From Eremophila alpestris peregrina (Eukaryota > Chordata > Aves > Passeriformes > Alaudidae): a stretch of DNA of 64,000 nucleotides. Within the stretch, counting starts at the first letter, position 1, and every line of letters begins with the position of its first letter. Position numbers and translations under genes: made by a program. Under the pieces are notes generated by a model. The model searched no databases and was not told the DNA's origin. It was given only the letters and a program-made list of their open reading frames with translations. The stretch is from assembly GCA_009792885.1 (NCBI GenBank), contig WMCF01000150.1, positions 747,151-811,150 of the forward strand, read 5' to 3'. Below, piece by piece: positions 24,543 to 35,071 of this stretch.

Positions 24543-24833
24543 CCTCGATGGGGATGGATTGCACATCCCAGCAGAGTCCTGTGTCCCTGGAGTGTGACAC
24601 ACCCTGGATTGAGTCTCCTGAATCACTCCTGGGCAGTCCATTCCCCTCGGTGGGGATGGATTGCACATCCCAGCAGAGTTCTGTCCCTTTGCCGTGTGAC
24701 ACACCCTGGATTGAGTCCCCTGAATCACTCCTGGGCAGTCCAATCCCCTCGGTGGGGATGGATTGCACATCCCAGCAGAGTCCTGTGTCCCTGGAGTGTG
24801 ACACACCCTGGGATTGAGTCCCCTGAATCACTC
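24543..24833. repeat. Three tandem 102-bp repeats
   Basis: Copies start at GGGGATGGATTGCACATCCC (24,550; 24,652; 24,754), exactly 102 bp apart, with few substitutions. The third copy has a one-base insertion (CTGGGATTG for CTGGATTG) and fades after about 24,833. Since 102 is 34 codons, forward and reverse frames stay open through the array and give 34-residue repeats on both strands; this is a consequence of the period, not evidence of a protein. Confidence 0.93.
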
Positions 24834-25764
24834 CCTGATTCATCCATTCCCTGGGGGCTCTCCAGGAGTGAGGAGCTCGGGCAGTCATTGTCCTGCTGAC
24901 ACCTCAGACACCGAGCTTTCAGTCCCTTTTTTATTTCTGATCCCTTCAAGTTTCTCGCTCAGGAATAGTTTCCCTGACCCCTGAAGACCTTCGTTAAGCC
25001 CGCTGAAAACAACTTGGCTTTCCCGAGTTCCTTCTTGCAGCTCCTTCATCTGCTGACTCCCAAATTTCTTCAAAGAGCAGGTTGAAAACCACTAACCTGC
25101 GGCACTTTGGGGTGTGTGTCACCTCAGCACCCGCCTTAAAACTGCTTCCCCCGCTTTAGGGGGTGGGAAAATGCCCCTTGGATCCACATTCCGGTATGGA
25201 ATTTCCCAGCCCCGTGTGAAAGTGAGTAAGAAAAGGAAACAAGCAGGGAGTCAGGAGGCTGGGATGTGGATTCCCTGGTGCTGGTGGCTCGCTGGTGGCT
25301 GTTTGAACAGCCCCGTGTAGCTGGGGAGGTGTTGGCTGTGTCTAATTCCGAGCAAGATGCTGCTGCTGTGCCTCAGTGAAGTGTTTTATGAGAAGATCAG
25401 CTAATGCCAGGCTCGTTTGATGCGACACTGTTTTGATAGCGCCCCGTTCTTGATGGAAAACCCTGTGTTTGCTCCACGTGGGAGGAAATATTTCTCCAGC
25501 AGCCTGCAAAACAACATGTTCCTTCACCTCCTGGCTTCTTGATACCCATCACACACAAAAAAAAAAAAGTTCACTGGCAGAGAAACAATCACCAGCAGCT
25601 CCTGGGAGCGTCCAGAAACTGCTTCAAGGAAGGGTTTTAGGGGCTGGGAGAGCAGCAGAGCCATCCTAAATGCGAACTTTTAAGCATCCGAATTTCTGGC
25701 AAGAAGAAGAAGAAGAAAAAGAATAATAAAAGGGGGCTGTGGAAGTGCAGAGAACCTCCCGTCC
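24834..25764. other. Non-coding unique DNA
   Basis: No supportable gene. Contains an A11 run near 25,558 and a (GAA)n tract at 25,700-25,722. The 25,330-25,500 part keeps a few CpGs and may be regulatory. Confidence 0.6.
25700..25722. repeat. (GAA)n microsatellite
   Basis: Five AAG/GAA units running into AAAAAGAATAAT. Confidence 0.8.
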
Positions 25765-25915
25765 TGTCTCCCCGAGCTCGGATTCCCATCCAGGAGGAGC
25801 CATTGATCGCCGTGACTGATGCGGGCTTTAAGGAGGGGAGCGTGCCCGATCAATATGCGATCCGCAGCCCATGAATCACTCCAGCTCTCCCGATTTATTC
25901 GCCTCCAAATCAAAC
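25765..25915. promoter_or_regulatory. Candidate conserved non-coding element
   Basis: The block keeps CpGs in non-repetitive context and holds an inverted repeat, ATTGATCG near 25,802 and CGATCAAT near 25,848, about 40 bases apart. It also has TATGCGATC and homeodomain-type ATGAATCA and GATTTATT cores. No open frame covers it convincingly. The regulatory role is inferred from texture; conservation was not tested. Confidence 0.35.
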
Positions 25916-27371
25916 GGAGGAACAAAAGAGGAACACACAGCCGTGGGGAGGCCGGGCTGGGGGGGCCGGGGAAGGCAGGTGGGGAGGCAGAATCTCGTAA
26001 GGGGTAATTAACTGGCTTTTATCATTCTAACAAAGCATTAAGCCAGTAAATCTGTGGAAATGGGAATACTCCAGAGGGTCGTTGCTGGCACGAAGCAGGA
26101 GCTGTGGAAAACTGCTTGTGTTCTCCAAGTGGCTTGGGTTGAGGAGTGGAAAGCCCTGACAACGTCCCTGTATCCAGCCAGGACAGCATCCCACATTCCC
26201 ATGCTGGAGATTCCCCTTCCCACTGCCCTCTCAGAGCTCCTTCAGGCTGGGGAAAAAAAAAAAAAAAAAAGTAAAATTAATTCTAAAGAGGAGAAAACTG
26301 ATATATTCTGGGGATGAGACAAAAGAAAATGATCATTTCTTCCCTTTGGGGTGAACAGTGCCCAGCACCAGCGCTGCTGGCACAGGGAGAGACTCCCCTG
26401 AGAGGTCCAGAATCACAGGGTGCCACACACCCAGCTCCTGCAGACAGCCCTCACCTTGCACCACACAGAGAGAGGGAAAAGTGTGGGGCAGAAAACAATT
26501 TTTTTTTCCCTGACTGACAGAAATCTGTCTCAAATTGCAGCAAAAAGTCGATGTGTTGCCAATTTTCCCCAGATGACCGGTAGAAACACAGTTTAGATTG
26601 GGTCATTCCTTTCCTCCAATAACTTCAGATTGCTCCATTTTGATTTTAGGCTTTAGGGTATTTTAAAGCATTCAGGTTTAAACTTCAAGTGAAAGGATAA
26701 ATTTCGACTCAGATTTTCCCAGACTTTGTGTCCTGATTGCATGAGATTGGGACGCCTCGATAATTTCAAACCGTGTTTTTCCAACCCAGAAAATTCCTTG
26801 TGAATGCTTCCAAATCTTGAATAGTTCTGCTACAACAAATGAGCGCTTTTCAGTGAAGGACAAAAATGCATCTCGGGGAAAAAATTGCCGCTGTGTCTGC
26901 CTGTCAGAGGCAATCTCATGCTCACCATTCTCCTTCCAGTTCTCTCCTGCTTCTTAATCTCCCCTCATTCCCAAATGCAGGGAGAGATTTGGGACAGATT
27001 CCCACCCTCTGCCACAAAACAACACTCCCCTGTGCCCCAGCTGAAGGCAGTGCATTTTGGCATGGGAAGGGCATTAAAACCATCAGTTTTTTGAAAGGTC
27101 CAGCCTGAATTTCCACCTCACTGGGGTGTATTTGTACACATAACCCCAGGTGTGACCTCGGCCTCCCCAAGGAGTGGTGCAGTTGTGTTTGGAGTGTCCA
27201 TTCTCATCTCCCATCCCTCCCAAAAGGATTTCCCCCCTTCAGCCTGGCACATCCCTCTCACTTGCCCTCCTCTTTGCAGCTCCAGCTGGGAATTGCTGTG
27301 CTCTGAGGCAGGAAGAGGCATTTTGCAGGGGCAGGAAGCAGGGGCTGTGTCTCCACGTGGCAGGTTTCCAT
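25916..27371. other. Non-coding unique DNA
   Basis: No supportable gene. It holds A18 at 26,253-26,270, T10 near 26,500 and an AT-rich section at 26,520-26,880 that may contain conserved sequence. Confidence 0.6.
26253..26270. repeat. A18 homopolymer
   Basis: Eighteen A in a row, preceded by GGGG. There is no polyadenylation signal or gene-like sequence upstream, so it is not clearly a retroposed tail. Confidence 0.95.
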
Positions 27372-27486
27372 TCCCCCCGTGCGCGGCGATGCAATCGCGG
27401 CTCTCACGGCACACCAGGCACGTGCCTTATCTGCCTGCCCGTGCAAAAGCAATATCAATTTGGTGGCGTTGAGGGCTGCAGCGAGA

Positions 27487-27505
27487 ACAATGAGCTGTGC
27501 ATTGT
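27487..27505. promoter_or_regulatory. Inverted SOX-type motif pair
   Basis: ACAATG at 27,487-27,492 and its exact reverse complement CATTGT at 27,500-27,505 are separated by 7 bases; the arms extend to seven bases as AACAATG/CATTGTT (27,486-27,506). SOX proteins bind ACAAT/ATTGT, and SOXE proteins can bind inverted pairs as dimers. A 7-base spacer is longer than the 3-5 usually quoted for SOXE, so binding is uncertain. Confidence 0.4.
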
Positions 27506-27580
27506 TAAACAAGGCTCCAGCCCTGTGCTGTACAAGTGGAACAAGTGTAATCGCTGACACAGGCGCCGAGCGTAATTGCG

Positions 27581-27594
27581 GCTCGCCGGCGAGC
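27581..27594. repeat. 14-bp perfect palindrome
   Basis: GCTCGCCGGCGAGC reads the same on both strands and contains three CpGs. It could be a dimer site or chance; it lies in the candidate element. Confidence 0.9.
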
Positions 27595-27662
27595 ACAGCA
27601 ACCTTCCCTCGCCTGGGCTGCCCTGTGTTTTATATATTCTGTGTCCTCAGCCAGAGGAAACG

Positions 27663-27840
27663 GCCTCAAGCTACCCCAGAGGAGGTTCAGGTTGGAATTT
27701 CTTCATGGAAAGGCTGCCCAAAGGGGTTTGGAGCCCAAATCCCTGGAGGTGCTCAATTACTGGATGTTGGGGTCAGTCACAGCTTGGACTCAGAGATGCT
27801 GGAGGTTTTTTCTGACAACAGTGGGTCTGTGATATCTCAC
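27663..27840 (+). mobile_element. CR1 LINE 3' fragment, tandem copy 1
   Basis: Matches the CR1 3' region: GAGGTTCAGGTTGG, TTTCTTCATGGAAAGG, GCTGCCCA, TCCCTGGAGGTG, TCACAGCTTGGACT, GGAGGTTTTT, ending CTGTGATATCTCAC. It lacks about 13 bases after GGTTGGA and about 14 bases around the ACTGGATG block that copy 2 keeps. It is followed directly by a second copy in the same orientation. Confidence 0.87.
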
Positions 27841-28036
27841 AGCCTCAAGCTGGTTCAGGTTGGACATCAGGAGGGATTTCTTCATGGAAAGGTTGCCCAA
27901 AATGGTTTGGAGCCCCAATCCCTGGAGATGTTCAAGGAATTACAGGATGTGGCACTCCGTGGGGGTCAGTCACAGCTTGGACTCAGAGATGCCGGAGGTT
28001 TTTCCCAACCTCAGTGAGTCTGTGGTATCTCAGAGC
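27841..28036 (+). mobile_element. CR1 LINE 3' fragment, tandem copy 2
   Basis: Begins AGCCTCAAGCTGGTTCAGG and continues through GGACATCAGGAGGGATTTCT, CATGGAAAGGTTGCCCA, TCCCTGGAGATGTTCAAGG, GGATGTGGCACTC, TCACAGCTTGGACT, TTTTTCCCAACCTCAGTGAG and TGTGGTATCTCAGAG. It shares GGTCAGTCACAGCTTGGACT and CAGAGATG with copy 1, which suggests a tandem duplication or insertion of one subfamily into its own tail. Copy 2 keeps more of the sequence but lacks the ACCCCAGAGG segment seen near the start of copy 1. Confidence 0.87.
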
Positions 28037-30618
28037 CTTTGGGAACTGCCTCACTAATCCTACAGAGACACATTTTCACCTGCCTCCAGGTGATTTTGAG
28101 ATGGGGCCCCTCGATGGCAGCACAAGACTCCCCTGTGCTCCTCCAGAGCAATCCCTCCACCTGGCAGAGAGAGGGAGCTGCCCCATCCTCCCACCTGAAC
28201 ACGCCTGAATTTTATTTCATTTTTTTTTTTAAAGCAAATCCTAAAGCTCTGAAGCCTAATTGCCTCTCATAGCAGCCAGATCCACATAATGACTACAGTG
28301 TTTTGCCACGCTGAATAGCAGCTGTGTATCAGTAATATCTCTGGAGCAAGGTCAACTGCTCTGCAATAAAACTCCATCCTGCCTTTCACATCCCATCAGC
28401 ACGATCAGCCAATTGGGCTCCTCTCCGAATACCAAATGCAGCAGCAAGCTCCAGAACGAGCTTCCTGTGAGAGTGACAGCCCTGCCTGGTGAGGCAGCAC
28501 GGGGAGCACACTCCTGTTGTCCCCAGTCCTTGCTCATGGTGCTTCCAGCCCCACTCCAGCCAGGTGAGGCCACAATACATCTCACGACTGATTAACACTG
28601 GCCTAAATGTGTACAGGAATTGATGGCAAAACCCATTTCCCCCACAGCTTTTCACCCTGATCTCCCAAAACCTCTCTCCCCCTCCATCCTGTCCCCTGCC
28701 AAACCAACCCCTCCTCCACGTCTGCACTTTAATTTGTTCCTGCTTTCATCCCTCTTTAAAAAGTGAAGGAATAACAGGGTTAAAAAAAAAAAAATCCATT
28801 TCAACAGGTTTTTCCTTTCCTCCTCCCCTTTCTTAAACGGATATTCATAAGCCCCGTGCCTGTTTTCCCATGGCTAATTAGCAGTGCAGATAATAAGCTG
28901 GTTTCATGGAGTTAGCATGCATCAGTGTCTCTGCTAACTGGGTTAATTACACAGTGGATGGGCATTTGTTGGAGGGAGGGTGGTGAGGATGGGTCTCTTT
29001 TTCCCAGCAGGGCTCAGGAACCTGCAGGATTTTCCAGGCAGTGCCACCAGTTTTTGCAAGAATTCCGATTTTTTTCCAATAATTCTGATTTTCCAATGGT
29101 TTTGCCCCAAGTGCCACCAGCAATGTCCCCAGCCCTGGCTCACACCCACACTGGTTTCACACCAGTGACAATGTTTCTGTGCCAGATGCCCCTTTCTCCC
29201 AAGAATTGCTGAATTTTTGGTCGCTGAAGGTCTCTGAGCATTCAGCACTTTGAATTCTCCACATCTCAAGATAAAATACACAAATGAATTGTAGACAGGG
29301 AGAGACACAAAAAAAAAAAAAACCCAAAAACCCAGGTGAATTCAAGGCCAGCCTTCAGGGGGTTAAGAGCAACAACTCTGCTGGCACAGGAGAGAAAGGA
29401 GAGATGAGTTCTCAGGCTCAAGAGCAATTTCAGAATCCACTCAAGCTTCATGCCACTCTGTGAAATCTCAGTGCACCTCAGCTAGATCAGAAATTGGTTT
29501 ACATTCCCTTCTTTGTGTTTATGAGTTTGTAAAAGCTGATTTATTTTAGCCCATTGCTACTGTAGGATATTACAGCAGAGGCATCTATTGGGAGGAGAGC
29601 TGGGGTTCATTATAAAGTTGCTTAAACAAAGTCACTGCCATCAGGAAAGCTGGATCAGGGAGTGTTTTATTTATTATTGCATTGCAAGGAGACACCTTAG
29701 CAGCAGAGTTAAACCAGGCCTGGCAGCTGCTGGGGGAGAGGAGGGCTGTGGTCAGATGCAGTCAGTAGAAAAATTACTTTTCACTTCTCAGAGGACACAA
29801 TTTCACCTGGAGGGTTTCATTTCTTACTCCGTTCCACCCTTGCACAGTGGCTGTGATGCCTCTTTTGCTCTCACTGCTGGAGGAAAGGCACCAGGCTGGG
29901 TGTTACCCCCCAAAAAAAGTCTGATTTTAACCATGAATGTGAAAGGTTTTGGCTTTCCTGTGCAGCTTCACATCCACGTGCCAGGCCCTGCTTCTCCCTC
30001 TGCAAGGCCAAAGCAGCCACCCCTTCTGCTGTGACCCCTGAGCTCCTGCTGAAAATTGGATATTTCACCCCACCCTTCACATTCATTCTCCTCAATCCCA
30101 ACCCCTTGGCCTCCTCTCTGCTCCCTCCTTCCCAAAGGTTTTCCCCATGTCTTACTCAAGGAGTTCACAAGCAAAACCCAATTGTGGAACAATTTGAGAG
30201 CAATTTTACAGCTGCCTCGTGATCAGAGGCAAAGCTCCTATCAGGGATGTTCACTTTGGAGCCACAGAAATAATGATCTCTGCTTGCAGGGGGAGAGAGA
30301 CTGGGGGGAAATTGAATAATTCCCCACACTCCTCAGTGCCCAGATGGCTCCTGCCTGCATTTCTGAGCTGCCATCCAATAGTTTTGCCCAGGATATCTGG
30401 AGGAATTTTTCCCTGAAGAAAAAGAGGCTGGAAAGTCCCCCAGGCACGAGTGGAGTGCATTCCTTTAGCCACTGCACTGCCACTCCAGCTGATCTCAGGG
30501 GTGGGTTTGCAGCAGGAGGAAGTGAATTAGGAAATAACAGCACTCCACACATCCACTGCTGTGATTCCTGACCCACTGGTGGATGTAAAAGAGATGGAGG
30601 GTGACTTCTCACACAGGT
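28037..30618. other. Non-coding DNA; AT-rich candidate element 28,840-28,945
   Basis: No supportable gene. The part around 28,840-28,945 is dense in homeodomain-type cores (ATTAG, TAAT, TTAATTA) and looks like conserved non-coding DNA. A-runs lie at 28,782-28,794 (13) and 29,309-29,322 (14). The rest is ordinary unique sequence. Confidence 0.6.
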
Positions 30619-30800
30619 GATGGGACAAGGGGGAGCAGTTTTAAACCAAAAGAGGAGAGATTGACATCAGCTCTTGGGGAGGAATTCTTCCCTGGGAGGG
30701 TGGGCAGGCCCTGGCACAGGTTTCCCAGAGAAGCTGTGGCTGCCCCTGGACCCCTGGAAGTGTCCAAGGCCAGGTTTTCATGCTGGGATTTTATGATTTC
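30619..30800 (+). mobile_element. CR1 LINE 3'-end fragment with internal deletion
   Basis: Contains GATGGGACAAGGGGGAGCAG, TTTTAAACCAAAAGAGGAGA, AGGAATTCTTCCCTGGGAGG, AGGCCCTGGCACAGGTTTCC, CAGAGAAGCTGTGGCTGCCC and GAAGTGTCCAAGGCCAGG. It then jumps to TGCTGGGATTTTATGATTTC, so roughly 80 bases before the 3' end are gone. It reaches further 5' than the other short copies. Confidence 0.85.
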
Positions 30801-33800
30801 CTCAGTTATCCTTAATAATTAATCAGAATCTCTGAGCCCTCTGGGGAAGGGCTGTGTTTGCACAGCACTTGTCTCTGCTCTCAGCTGGTGCCACGATGAA
30901 CTGAATCCTTAAAAAACTGCCCTGACACGTTAAAAAAACTCTCCTCTGAAAGCAGAGTGAAAAATAACACTCTCCTCCACGGAGCTAAACCCAAATGCAG
31001 GCACTTTTAAAACTTCCTTTATAACTTCCTGATCCAGATCTGAAAATTGGCTGTCAGATCAAGCCAACAAATCGCAGCTCTGCCCTTCCTCCCTTAATTC
31101 CATGCCAGGATCAGCTGGAGCTGCAGGAGGAATGAATAAACAGCTTCAAACCTTCAAACCCTGCACCTTTTCCTCCAAAGATAATCACACACGCACTTGA
31201 TTTAATAGCTGATCCCAGAGGAGATTAAAGCTGAAAGGAATAGGCCACATATGAGGAGTTTTTATCTGTAGGTGGGAGAGATTTCCAAGGCAGCCACACA
31301 GGCTGGAGGAGTGGACAAAGTTTCCTCTGTCACCTGTAAAAATGTGGCTTCTTAAAGGAGTTTTGCATGAAAATCCCACATAAAATGGGGATTTTGAGCT
31401 TTGCTGGGGCAGTGTGTGACATTCTAGGGCAGTGTGAGACACCCTGCCAGCCTCAAAGCCCCTTGCCAAGGGTCACCCTCAGACAGGGATATTATTCTGA
31501 TTCATTCTTCAATTCTTATTCATGGAAAAAAACCACAAAAATCCTGACCCTTGGCTGGTGGATGAGGTGAGAGTGAAAGCAGTGGCACTGTGGCTGGGTA
31601 CCCCTGACACCCCCCTGATCCTCTTGTTGGGTCAAACGGGTTCTGCAGCTCTTTGAGACTCCAAATCCCCAGAAATAAATCCTCCTAAAGAGGCCTGAGC
31701 TGGCTCTCCAAGTGCCAACTCCAGGCTCTGAGATGTAACACAGAGAAGACAAACTGTGCACCCATTAGCACCACATCAATATCATTTAAAGCCCCATTCT
31801 GAGGAGGGCCTGGCAGCCCTCTTAATGCATTTCATTTCCCTGTGCCTGAGAGTGGACATAAATAATTGTGCAGTGCTGGCCCTTCCCACCCCATCCTCCC
31901 CAGCCAGACGGATTATCTCTTGTTCTTTGCCCAGATTTGGCTCCAGGATGCAAACACCATTGATGGCCACTGATTGTTGGAAAGGCCGAGTGCATAATGT
32001 ACCATAAAATGAGATTTTTAATACTCAGTGGGAGATCTGAGCAAGCTCTGGTTTGTCACAGCGGCCTCTGTTCCCACACTTGAGTGATCCCCAGCTCTTG
32101 GGGCTTCCCACTGGGTTCAGGAGAACCTGGAGGGAGGAGAACACTCATCCAGAATGGCCTTAACGATTCTGTTTTCTGCTTTTTGTTTTTACCACTTTGT
32201 CCTCAGATTTTTTTGCCTTGCAAGGGCTGCCCTTGGTCCCAATCCTTGCTCAGACTGGCAGGAACTCTCTGTGCAGAGAACAGGCCAGGAGATGAAGGGA
32301 AATTCCACAAATTGGGATGGCAGGCTCAGCTCTGGGCTGTTTCCCTCTCAAAGCCAAGCTGCAGGATTCAGTTTTATCCTCCCAAAGTTGGGAAAGCAGC
32401 AGAGCTGGGCCTGGGGAGCAGACTGCAAGCAGAGGAGAGGAAAAAAATCCATCATGAATTAATCACAATAGGGCATCTTTCCTCAGCCTCCCATAAAAAC
32501 TCCAGTGTGATAATTTAGTGGGGAGAGGATCCTCTAATGAGCGTCGAGGAAGCTGCAGTCGTCTTAATGGGCTCCTTAATGAAGAATCATTTAGGATTTT
32601 ATTAACACTGAGGAAAAACACATGGTGTTTGGTAGCTGTTTGGAGCTGGGTGAACATGAAAAATCGCCTCAGATGCTCAAACACAAGCTCTCTAATGGGC
32701 CCCTCTTTGGTGCTTGAAGGATATCACAGGTTGGGCCTCTGTGAATCCAGAAAGAGGATTTTGTGCTGGTTCCTGACACGGAATTCCCAGCACACCCAGG
32801 GCTGTGGCAAGTGCCAGTGGTGCCATGTGGATCCCAGGTGTTCTCACCAGTGAAGAGCCAGTGGAAGCCACCAGTGGGTGAGATTCCAGCCTGGGATCTC
32901 ATCCTGGCTTTGCTCCGGGTTCTTCCAAAGAGCAGTGTTTGCCAAGTGATCCCAGTTTTCCATTTTGCTCCTCGTGTTCTCTTTATGTTTTAAGTCCTGA
33001 CACCACCCAACCTTCCAGCCAGGTCCTGGTGCAGCAGTTGAGGTGGGAGAGGAGAAGTTGTCATTTCCCAGCCCAGTTTTCCCAGTGAACTGGGCAGTTT
33101 GTTCTGTAGGCACCACATATCAGTGTGAGTGGATAAAGGCAGGAGTTTCCTGCTCTGCAGCCCTCCTGTGTGGGATTTGTTCACTGCAGAAAGGCTGAGC
33201 TTGCCTGCAGAGCCCAGCTCCAAATGCCAGCAGCTCATGGGAAACGTTTCATTCTAGTTCTGAGAATGGCTTCAGGTGGAGATCATTCCATCCAGGCAAT
33301 TATGCAAGCAGGGATCCTGCAAGAAGCAAAAAAGGTGCTAAGAGAGGGCATAAAGAGGTTATGTTTCCTTTCCCTAGGCCTGGGTTTGCTGGGGGACTTT
33401 TCTCCCAGCTTTCTCTGATCATATCCCTCCATCCTTGTCCCCTGTGGAACCTTCCATCTCTGCACCTCCATCAGGAGAACTTGGTGATGGATCTCTCCTT
33501 GATCCAAAAAAAAAAAAAGGTTTTCCCTAATTTTAAGCTTCCTAAAGGACATCTAAATCTGTCCCTAAGAGGCCAGCAGTGGGGAAAGACAGAAATAGCC
33601 CTGAAATTACTGCCTCAATCTATCAGTGCTGCTTACTGTGCAGTCCCAAGGCCAGCAGTAACCACACAGAGTTAATTAAATGGGTATCTGTGCCCTTAAA
33701 CATAAAACACAGCCAGGAGGTACCTCCAGCATTCATTGGATGCCAAAGAAATAAAGAAGGTTAAAAAAAAAAAAAAAAGGAAGAATGGAAACATTTTGGA

Positions 33801-35039
33801 TTAAGATAAAGGAAGGAAGGGGGTGTTCATTTTCTTTCCTGATGCTTCACTTTGATGGATGCCAGGAGCTGAACTCTTGTTTAAACAAGACCTTGTTTTT
33901 CCAAGATTTGTGCCTCGGTGCAGTGGAAGCAGCAAGGGAGGGGTTTTTGCCAAATTCAATAGAATCAGTCAATAATATTTCATTAACACAGAGGCAGTAT
34001 CACAAGCTTTAAAGTGTGGACACAGTGCTCACAATTTATTTTCAAGGTAGATTTATTCTCCCACTGCAGTTGGCAGTAAAATAAATGGCAATATTACCAT
34101 TATAATTAATCTCTAACCTTGAAATTCTAGTAATGACTGAAAAAAAAAAAAGAAAAGGAAGCTATCTTTGAGGGAGAATGTTCTGGGGAGGTATAATGTG
34201 CAGGTGGATTTATTTCACATTCAATTAAAACACGAACACTTCTGTTACTCCATCAGCTTTGATTTGCCAACATCTTGCTCTGGTTTTACTGCAAGCAGAA
34301 ATTAGGTTCTTGTGTTTCTAATGGAGTCAGCACCAGATTAAAAGAGTATTTACCCAAACAGTTCACGAGTGCTTTGGGCTGCCTTTGAATGGCTCCTGAT
34401 TCACAGCAATTTGAGGACGCCGTTCCCTGCAGATTGTTTGGATTGTGGGATGTTTGTGACACATAAAAAATGCCTGAAGCTTTCAGGTTCCTGCCACAGA
34501 GGAGATGTGGCTGAGTTACCACCAAACACCCTCCTCTGGCTTCCCCTGGCCAAATTTACAACCAAGACTCAGCATCAGGAGGGTTTTTTCCCAACCAAAA
34601 AAGATCCACAGCCTGTGTCTGCTGCACAGAGAGGCTGAGATTGGCAGAGATTAAATAAATAAGAATAACAATCTGTTAAAACAGGGTGAGGGAAAAAAAA
34701 AATCAGCTGTCCCAGGCACATGATAAGATTTGAGTCATTCTCTGTGCTGGGAAAGAATTGGGAGCCTTGAGAGTGATAGAGGCAGTTTGGAAATTAGGAA
34801 ATTAGACATTATTTAAGCTTCCACTCTCCCTGTTGATAGTTAATCAGGTTCACTGCTGTACTGAGATTCACTGGAGATGTTCCTCTCTGCTTGTTCCTGT
34901 CTGGGCTTCCAAGGGATGTTCACCCATCCATTGGGGTGTGAGAGCCTGAATAATTTTGGCTCAGTTCTCTGCTGTCATGCCTAAGTGGTGGCCAATGCAC
35001 CTGGACTCCAGTGTGGAATAACAACACTAACTCTGGATC

Positions 35040-35043
<4 letters not shown>
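30801..35043. other. Non-coding unique DNA
   Basis: No supportable gene or recognised transposon over 4.2 kb. A-runs occur at 33,506-33,518 (13) and 33,763-33,778 (16). The 33,950-34,330 section is AT-rich, CpG-free and may hold a conserved element. All open frames are at most 144 codons and overlap one another. Confidence 0.6.
33763..33778. repeat. A16 homopolymer
   Basis: Sixteen A in a row after AATAAAGAAGGTT. An AATAAA lies about 12 bases upstream, the arrangement seen in retroposed transcripts, but the upstream sequence is not recognisably a gene copy. Confidence 0.9.

Positions 35044-35071
<28 letters not shown>
35044..35071. repeat. A28 homopolymer
   Basis: The longest homopolymer in the window: 28 A, then CCCC. 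No polyadenylation signal lies just upstream and no gene-like sequence precedes it, so a processed pseudogene is not supported. The length is likely variable or imprecise. Confidence 0.95.

Larger units (their letters stand above)
27372..27612. promoter_or_regulatory. Candidate enhancer-like element with SOX-type pair
   Basis: The sequence changes sharply to CpG-retaining, non-repetitive DNA with clustered motifs: a perfect inverted SOX-type pair (27,487-27,505), further AACAA cores at 27,508 and 27,539, GATA-like CTTATCTG near 27,427, and a 14-bp palindrome (27,581-27,594). A 212-codon forward frame crosses the region but runs on into CR1 sequence, so I do not believe it codes. The regulatory role is an inference from motif density. 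Confidence 0.4.

Noticed and set aside
32863..32881. CTCF-like CCACCAGTGGGTG
   Set aside because: A key C of the GGGC core is T, and the downstream half does not match.
35044..35071. Poly-A tail of a processed pseudogene
   Set aside because: No AATAAA close upstream, no gene-like sequence before it, no visible target-site duplication.
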